From contig CP070700.1 in NCBI GenBank assembly GCA_020349865.1, positions 3,428,177-3,434,274 on the forward strand: DNA of 6,098 bases, given 5' to 3'. The notes beneath the pieces are model-generated. The model was not told where the DNA came from, did not search any database, and worked only from the letters and a program-made list of their open reading frames with translations. Shown one piece after another: positions 5,498 through 6,098 of the stretch (positions are counted from its first letter, which is position 1; every line of letters starts with the position of its first letter). Source of the stretch: Desulfobacteraceae bacterium (lineage in GTDB: Bacteria; Desulfobacterota; DSM-4660; Desulfatiglandales; Desulfatiglandaceae). A program made the position numbers and the translations under genes.

Positions 5498-5541
5498 TCC
5501 CTGGACCTCCCTTGCTTGGTCTTTAAATCATGAAGGTGTGG

Positions 5542-5571
5542 AGGGTTGAAACCGCTGAAAACGACAACCCT
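5542..5571. repeat. Inverted repeat at the end of the DUF481 gene
   Basis: AGGGTTG (5542-5548) and CAACCCT (5565-5571) form a 7-bp stem around a 16-base loop, overlapping the DUF481 stop codon. No T-run follows on the minus strand, so it is at best a weak terminator or attenuator between the DUF481 gene and the small downstream ORF. Confidence 0.3.
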
Positions 5572-6098
5572 ACCAATGATAACCTAACGTGAAGATATAC
5601 ATTTTATCCTCTTTCTCTCGACCTGGGGTAGGACTCCTATCCCAGTCAAAATTGTATTGAGCCGTCGCCTTGAGATTTTTGTATACTGGTACCCTTATAC
5701 CCGTTCGGGTGCGAATGAACATATCGTCCGTGTCCTCAAGTCCGACAGATCCTTCGTGGAAGTGGAAGAACTGTATAATCTTGTTAAAGAAATATCTGTC
5801 AAAATCCAATGACCACCGGCCAGCGGGATAGTCCTCATCCAGTGCCTCCTTAAAATCCTCATTCACATAGGTAAGGCCTGCCTCCAGGGATAAATTCGTT
5901 AAGGGCGTTTCAAAGAACTGGTATCCTCCGCCTGCTCCGATCGAAGAGCGCAAATTGAGATCTTTGAATTCATCTTTCTCAAAAAACACATTACTGTAAA
6001 GATACCATTTCTCGGTCAGAAAATGGTCGTATTTGCCAAAGCCGATGATATTTTTCGCCGTCTTTTCACCCTGATCTTCGACCCGATTATACTCGGCC
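5570..6098 (-). CDS. DUF481 (YdiY-like) outer-membrane protein, C-terminal part
   Basis: The 175 C-terminal residues are visible, open to the right edge and ending at TAG (5572-5570). The sequence is a series of amphipathic beta strands: KYDHFLTEKWYLYSNVFFEK, then SIGAGGGYQFFETPLTNLSL, LEAGLTYVNEDF, FFHFHEGSVGL, IRTRTGIRVPVYKNLKATAQ, and a last strand ending in aromatic residues (IFTLGYHW). The GxGGGYQ strand, the LSLEAGLTYVNED strand, and the Tyr/Trp C-terminus suit recognition by the outer-membrane assembly machinery. They match DUF481, known from E. coli YdiY and often annotated as salt-induced outer-membrane protein. Its substrate or role is not established. The N-terminus and signal peptide lie outside the window. 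Met at 5989 is an internal Val codon, not the start. Confidence 0.87.
   Translation of the reverse strand, partial: AEYNRVEDQGEKTAKNIIGFGKYDHFLTEKWYLYSNVFFEKDEFKDLNLRSSIGAGGGYQFFETPLTNLSLEAGLTYVNEDFKEALDEDYPAGRWSLDFDRYFFNKIIQFFHFHEGSVGLEDTDDMFIRTRTGIRVPVYKNLKATAQYNFDWDRSPTPGREKEDKMYIFTLGYHW

Overview
The window looks like chromosomal DNA from a Gram-negative bacterium, most plausibly a Desulfobacterota (deltaproteobacterial) lineage. That placement is an inference: a DUF481-type outer-membrane protein, a YrbG-type exchanger, a stand-alone flavodoxin and a stomatin-like slipin fit such genomes, but no marker gene is present. Coding density is low. Long intergenic stretches hold repeats and gene debris, which makes this a loosely packed, decaying or rearranged region. 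No rRNA, tRNA, CRISPR array, transposase or integrase was seen.

Left part (1-859): the 3' end of a slipin/stomatin-like gene (+), then a remnant of a PAS-domain sensor gene (-). The remnant runs into the first copy (367-457) of a roughly 90-bp repeated element. About 400 bp without a convincing gene follow.

Centre (860-3110): two intact MscS-family mechanosensitive channel genes on the + strand. Both are exactly 297 codons but belong to clearly different subfamilies. The second copy of the 90-bp element (1849-1938) lies in the gap between them, so each channel gene has one copy a few hundred bases upstream.

Convergent junction (3111-3278): two adjacent perfect hairpins separate the + strand channel gene from - strand genes.

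Right part (3279-6098), mostly - strand: a flavodoxin-family protein, a degenerate 'TCCAATACTCC' tandem repeat, and a YrbG-type calcium/sodium antiporter. After these come a + strand fragment resembling the C-terminal end of a 'conserved TM helix' (PF05552-like) mechanosensitive-channel protein, an unrecognised 47-codon signal-peptide ORF, and the C-terminal 175 residues of a DUF481 outer-membrane beta-barrel protein cut by the window edge.

Functional theme (inference): membrane and ion or osmotic homeostasis recurs (two MscS channels, a third channel-like fragment, a cation exchanger, a DUF481 protein). The genes do not form one operon. The observations most worth checking are the repeat preceding both channel genes, the channel-gene fragment, a Pro-to-Arg change in a conserved MscS motif, and the tiny secreted ORF.
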